Of a stretch of DNA of 64,000 nucleotides, positions 60,885 through 64,000 are shown one piece after another. A program made the translations under genes and the position numbers. This DNA is from Caldimonas mangrovi (lineage in GTDB: Bacteria; Pseudomonadota; Gammaproteobacteria; Burkholderiales; Burkholderiaceae_C). How positions within the stretch are numbered: the first letter of the stretch is position 1; each line of letters begins with the position of its first letter. The notes below the pieces were generated by a model. It did not search any database. It saw only the letters and a list, made by a program, of their open reading frames with translations, and was not told the origin of the DNA. Location: the NCBI RefSeq assembly GCF_023721835.1, contig NZ_JAMKFE010000003.1, positions 372,001-436,000 on the forward strand. The letters are read 5' to 3'.

Positions 60885-62228
60885 GTGAATCGACCTTCCC
60901 CTCCTTCCGCGCCGGCCGCGTTGCCGCTGTCGCGCCTGCTGGCCCACACCGCCGACGCCGTGCAGGCCGTACGGGCCGGGCAGTCGCTCAATGACGCGCT
61001 GGCGGCCTGTCCTGCCGAGGCGCGCCCCGGCACGCAGGCTCTGAGCTTCCAGGTGTTGCGCTCGCTGGGCCGCGCACAGGCCTTGCGGGAGCGCCTTGCC
61101 AAGCGGGCGCCCGCGGCGTGGGTCGATGCCTTGCTGCTGTCCGCGCTGGGGCTGGCCTGGGACGCCGAGGCAGCGCCGTATGCCGAACACACCTTGGTCG
61201 ACCAGGCTGTCGAAGCCGTCAAGCAGCGCGAACGCGCCCAGGCACCGTTCGTCAATGCGGTGCTGCGGCGCTTTCTGCGCGAGCGGGACGATCTGGTGCG
61301 TGCAACGGACGGCGATGCGGTGGCGCGCTGGAATCATCCCGGCTGGTGGATCAAGCGCCTCCGGCGAGACTGGCCGCCGCACTGGCAGACGCTGCTGGCC
61401 GTCAACAACGAGCGTCCGCCGATGACCCTGCGCGTGCACGCCCGGCGCGGCACACCTCAGGGCTACCAGCACCGGCTGCAGGAGGCCGGGTTGGGGGGCC
61501 GCATCGTCGGCCCGCACGCGATCCGGCTCGACGCACCGGTGGCCGTGAACCGGCTGCCGGGTTTTGCCGACGGCGACGTGTCGGTGCAGGATCTCGCCGC
61601 GCAGTGGGCGGCACCGCTGCTGGTCGGTTCGGGGGCGCAGGCCCTGCCTGCGGGTGCGCGCGTGCTCGATGCCTGCGCCGCGCCCGGGGGCAAGACGGCC
61701 CACCTGCTCGAACTGGCGGACCTCGACGTGCTGGCGCTCGACAGCGATGCGGCCCGTCTGGCCCGGGTCGGCGAAACGCTTGCACGCATCGGGCTGCAGG
61801 CCGAACTCAAGACAGCAGACGCGCGCGACCCTGCGAGCTTCTGGGACGGGCGGCTGTTCGACGCGATCCTGATGGATGCGCCCTGCAGCGCCTCCGGCAT
61901 CGTGCGCCGCCATCCCGACGTGCGCTGGCTGCGGCGCGACAGCGACATCGAGGCCCTCGCGACCATCCAGCGTGACATGCTTCACGCGCTGTGGCCGTTG
62001 CTCAAGCCGGGAGGGCGCCTGCTGTACTGCACCTGTTCGGTGTTCCGGGCTGAAGGTGAGCAACAGATCGACGCTTTTTTGCAACGAGCATCCGACGCGC
62101 ACGGCCTGCCGTCGCCCGGCCATGCGCTGCCCGTGCCCCACAATGGAACGGCGGCCGTCGTTTCGGGGACAGAGACGGCTGCGCACGACGGCTTCTTCTA
62201 CGCCGTGCTGCACAAGCGCCCCGCCTAG
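60885..62228 (+). CDS. rsmB: 16S rRNA (cytosine-C5)-methyltransferase, RsmB family
   Basis: A 447-aa SAM-dependent RNA methyltransferase. An N-terminal NusB-like helical domain (about residues 10-145) precedes the catalytic domain: SAM motif DACAAPGGKTAHLLEL, motif IV DAPCSASGIVRRHPD and the catalytic cysteine segment LYCTCSV. RsmB modifies C967 (E. coli numbering) of 16S rRNA. The start is taken as the GTG at 60885; no ATG fits. It begins the order rsmB-DUF4390-ntrY, often conserved in betaproteobacteria. Confidence 0.93.
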   Translation: MNRPSPPSAPAALPLSRLLAHTADAVQAVRAGQSLNDALAACPAEARPGTQALSFQVLRSLGRAQALRERLAKRAPAAWVDALLLSALGLAWDAEAAPYAEHTLVDQAVEAVKQRERAQAPFVNAVLRRFLRERDDLVRATDGDAVARWNHPGWWIKRLRRDWPPHWQTLLAVNNERPPMTLRVHARRGTPQGYQHRLQEAGLGGRIVGPHAIRLDAPVAVNRLPGFADGDVSVQDLAAQWAAPLLVGSGAQALPAGARVLDACAAPGGKTAHLLELADLDVLALDSDAARLARVGETLARIGLQAELKTADARDPASFWDGRLFDAILMDAPCSASGIVRRHPDVRWLRRDSDIEALATIQRDMLHALWPLLKPGGRLLYCTCSVFRAEGEQQIDAFLQRASDAHGLPSPGHALPVPHNGTAAVVSGTETAAHDGFFYAVLHKRPA

Positions 62229-62245
62229 AAAACGACTTCTCCATC

Positions 62246-62866
62246 GTGCATCGCGCTCACCGGGTCACCCACCAAGACAGCCTCGCTGCCGGCCCGGCAG
62301 CAGTTGCAGGGGTGCCACGCGTCCGGTGCTGGGTGGTGGCGGCGCTGTTCGCCCTGCTGTGGTGCGGATGGGCGTCGGCGGCCGGCATCAATCTGCGCGA
62401 CGTCGAGCTGGGCCGCAGCGACGATGGCGTGCTGCTCAGCTTCACGGCCGGATTCGAGCTGCCCAAAACCGTCGAGGAGGCGCTGCTCAAGGGGGTGCCG
62501 CTGCATTTCGAGGCCGAGGCGCAGATCTACCGTTCGCGCTGGTACTGGCGCGACCAGCGGGTGGCCCGCGCCGGCCGCACCTGGAGGCTCGCCTACCAGC
62601 CGCTGACACGGCGCTACCGCGTCACCTTCGGCAGCCTGAATCAGAACTACGACACGCTGGACGAGGCGCTCGCTGCGATCCAGCGCACGACACGTTGGCG
62701 CATCGCCGACCTGTCCCGTTTCGAGCCCGGTGAACGGCACTACATCGAGCTCGATTTCCGGCTCGACACCTCGCAGCTGCCGCGTCCGTTCCAGATCGGC
62801 ATCGGCGGTGAGGACGAATGGGACCTGTCGGCCGAGAGCACGCTGGTGATGGACGACCCGAATTGA
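62246..62866 (+). CDS. DUF4390 domain protein
   Basis: A 206-aa exported protein with a hydrophobic signal (WVVAALFALLWCGWASAAG) and a beta-rich domain: INLRDVELGRSDDGVLLSF, then LKGVPLHFEAEAQIYR and TRRYRVTFG. It is the DUF4390 family found between rsmB and ntrY in betaproteobacteria; role unknown, possibly periplasmic. The GTG at 62246 gives about 25 extra N-terminal residues. A GTG at 62312 gives a cleaner signal peptide and may be the real start. Confidence 0.85.
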   Translation: MHRAHRVTHQDSLAAGPAAVAGVPRVRCWVVAALFALLWCGWASAAGINLRDVELGRSDDGVLLSFTAGFELPKTVEEALLKGVPLHFEAEAQIYRSRWYWRDQRVARAGRTWRLAYQPLTRRYRVTFGSLNQNYDTLDEALAAIQRTTRWRIADLSRFEPGERHYIELDFRLDTSQLPRPFQIGIGGEDEWDLSAESTLVMDDPN

Positions 62867-62868
62867 TG

Positions 62869-62942
62869 GCCCACCCCCTACGCGCTTCGCGCGCCCCCTC
62901 CAGGGGGCGACGCTGGCGGACCGGCGGAGCCGGATCCGCGGC
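62869..62942. repeat. C/G-rich palindromic intergenic repeat (REP-like)
   Basis: Between the DUF4390 and ntrY genes lies a structured block: CGCG-CTT-CGCG, then CGCCCCCT-CC-AGGGGGCG, then CCGG-CGGAG-CCGG and CGGATCCG. Such C/G-rich palindromic blocks recur between genes in related Burkholderiales, from recollection. It may be a REP-like element or a transcription/processing signal. No second full copy was found in this window. Confidence 0.6.
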
Positions 62943-63013
62943 GTCACTCGGCCGCACATGCGGGGTGCCGAGACAGCGCGCCTGGTTGTTCGTACGTTTT
63001 CGATGATGACGCT

Positions 63014-64000
63014 GTGACCAAAGCGACCCGCTGGGCCTGGATCATCTCGCTTGTCGCCATCTCCGGCGCAGGCCTGGTGCTGGTGTTCCTGCTCGCGCTG
63101 TCGACCAACAACCGGCGGCTGTACGAGCAGCACTTCGAATGGCTGCTGTGGCTCAACGTCGCGGTGGCTACCGTACTGGCGCTGGTCATCATGATTGCCG
63201 GCGTGCGGCTGACGCTGCGCATGCGGCGACGCAAGTTCGGCAGCCGGCTGCTGTTCAAGCTGGCCGGGATCTTCGCGCTCGTGGGCGTGATCCCGGGGCT
63301 GGTGATCTACACCGTGTCCTACCAGTTCGTCACGCGCAGCATCGAGAGCTGGTTCGATGTCGAAGTGGAGGCGGCGCTCGATGCCGGCCTCAACCTCGGG
63401 CGCGTCACGCTCGACACGCTGGTCGAGGACCTCGCCAGCAAGACGCGAGCGGCCGCCGACCGCCTCTCGAGCGAAGGTCGGGAGGCGGCGCTGGCGCTGG
63501 CGATCGAGCGTGTGCGCGATCAGCTGTCGGCACAGGATGCGGCACTGATCGGCGCCAGCGGCCAGCCCATCGTCAGTGCCGGCATCCAGCGCGACGTGCT
63601 TGCGTTGGCGCCCGACCGGCCGTCCGTCGCGCGGCTGCGGCAGGTTCGCAGCCAGCGCGTGATCGCCCAGCTCGAGGGCCTGGACGACGACACCGGCCCG
63701 CCACGCATCCGCGCACTGGCGCATGTGCCGTCGAGCAGCTTCAACCTGTCCGACGGCGACCGCTACCTGCTCGTCACGCAGCTGATTCCCGAGACCTTGG
63801 CGGCCAACGCGCAAGCGGTGCAGTCGGCCTACCGCGAATACCAACAGCGCGCTCTCGCTCGCGAAGGCCTGCGGCGCATGTACATCGGCACGCTGACGCT
63901 GTCGCTGTTCCTTGCGGTGTTCGGCGCCGTGCTGCTGGCCGTCACGCTCGGCAACCAGCTGGCTCGGCCGCTGCTGCTGCTGGCCGAAGGCGTGCGCCAG
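63014..64000 (+). CDS. ntrY: NtrY-like sensor histidine kinase, N-terminal part (cut by window end)
   Basis: The first 329 codons of a sensor kinase running off the window. Two N-terminal membrane helices (AWIISLVAISGAGLVLVFLL and LNVAVATVLALVIMIAGVRL) and a third after FKLAGIFALVGVIPGLVIY frame a periplasmic/extracytoplasmic domain of about 180 residues; another helix (TLTLSLFLAVFGAVLLAVTL) is followed by the start of a HAMP domain (ARPLLLLAEGV). This topology and the rsmB-DUF4390 context fit NtrY of the NtrYX nitrogen/redox system. The GTG at 63014 is the likely start. The kinase domain and ntrX lie outside the window. Confidence 0.85.
   Translation, partial: MTKATRWAWIISLVAISGAGLVLVFLLALSTNNRRLYEQHFEWLLWLNVAVATVLALVIMIAGVRLTLRMRRRKFGSRLLFKLAGIFALVGVIPGLVIYTVSYQFVTRSIESWFDVEVEAALDAGLNLGRVTLDTLVEDLASKTRAAADRLSSEGREAALALAIERVRDQLSAQDAALIGASGQPIVSAGIQRDVLALAPDRPSVARLRQVRSQRVIAQLEGLDDDTGPPRIRALAHVPSSSFNLSDGDRYLLVTQLIPETLAANAQAVQSAYREYQQRALAREGLRRMYIGTLTLSLFLAVFGAVLLAVTLGNQLARPLLLLAEGVRQ

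Overview
The window is high-GC, densely packed bacterial chromosome. Gene content and order point to a betaproteobacterium of the order Burkholderiales, probably the Rubrivivax/Leptothrix/Caldimonas-like group. The pointers are rsmB-DUF4390-ntrY, tkt-gap, birA next to a SPOR-type membrane protein, ElaB/DUF1328/entericidin stress genes, XrtB-type exosortase genes and flavocytochrome c sulfide dehydrogenase. The placement is inferred from families and order, not from a database search. I see no rRNA, tRNA, CRISPR, insertion sequence, prophage or other mobile element, and no intergenic stretch exceeds 300 bp.

Layout. 1-2317: end of a sugar ABC transporter operon (permease tail, ATPase) and its LacI-type regulator. 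2445-5007: SMR efflux protein, glutathione transferase, VOC protein, heptose adenylyltransferase, rhombosortase. 4983-12789: glnE, then divergent yhdP and a nitrilase-family amidohydrolase. 12794-16794: an envelope-stress-like group (ElaB-type protein, receiver-only regulator, NarL-type regulator, entericidin, DUF1328 protein) divergent from a NarX-like kinase. 16887-21345: ubiquinone-type hydroxylase, then a PEP-CTERM protein followed by epsD-xrtB-epsI. 21434-24302: PAS-PAS-GGDEF protein and pepP. 24486-30876: three lipoproteins with Gly/Asp-rich tethers (two are paralogs) around an aldo/keto reductase. 30906-35633: membrane protein, murU-like gene, tkt, gap. 35829-42496: GlyGly-CTERM subtilase, small membrane protein, birA, SET-domain methyltransferase, TlpA-like thioredoxin, topB. 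42617-44081: AEC transporter and GNAT protein. 44161-54500: a divergent iron-uptake locus sharing a Fur-box-like site: tonB-exbB-exbD-PepSY-TonB receptor on the minus strand, imelysin/diheme/imelysin/DUF1513 on the plus strand. 54543-60792: proA, queC, lemA, M48 protease, sulfide dehydrogenase subunits. 60885-64000: rsmB, DUF4390, ntrY (cut by the window end).

Three themes stand out. First, both known 'tail-anchor and cut' sorting systems of Gram-negative bacteria lie within about 33 kb: a rhombosortase with a GlyGly-CTERM subtilase, and exosortase XrtB with a PEP-CTERM protein. Second, the iron locus pairs a complete TonB energising module with a four-gene periplasmic/outer-surface module holding two imelysin-like proteins and a diheme protein, but no inner-membrane iron permease is present. 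Third, three consecutive poly-Gly/Asp lipoproteins form a possible cell-surface group of unknown role. Many overlaps are ATGA/GTGA/TTGA type, indicating translationally coupled operons.
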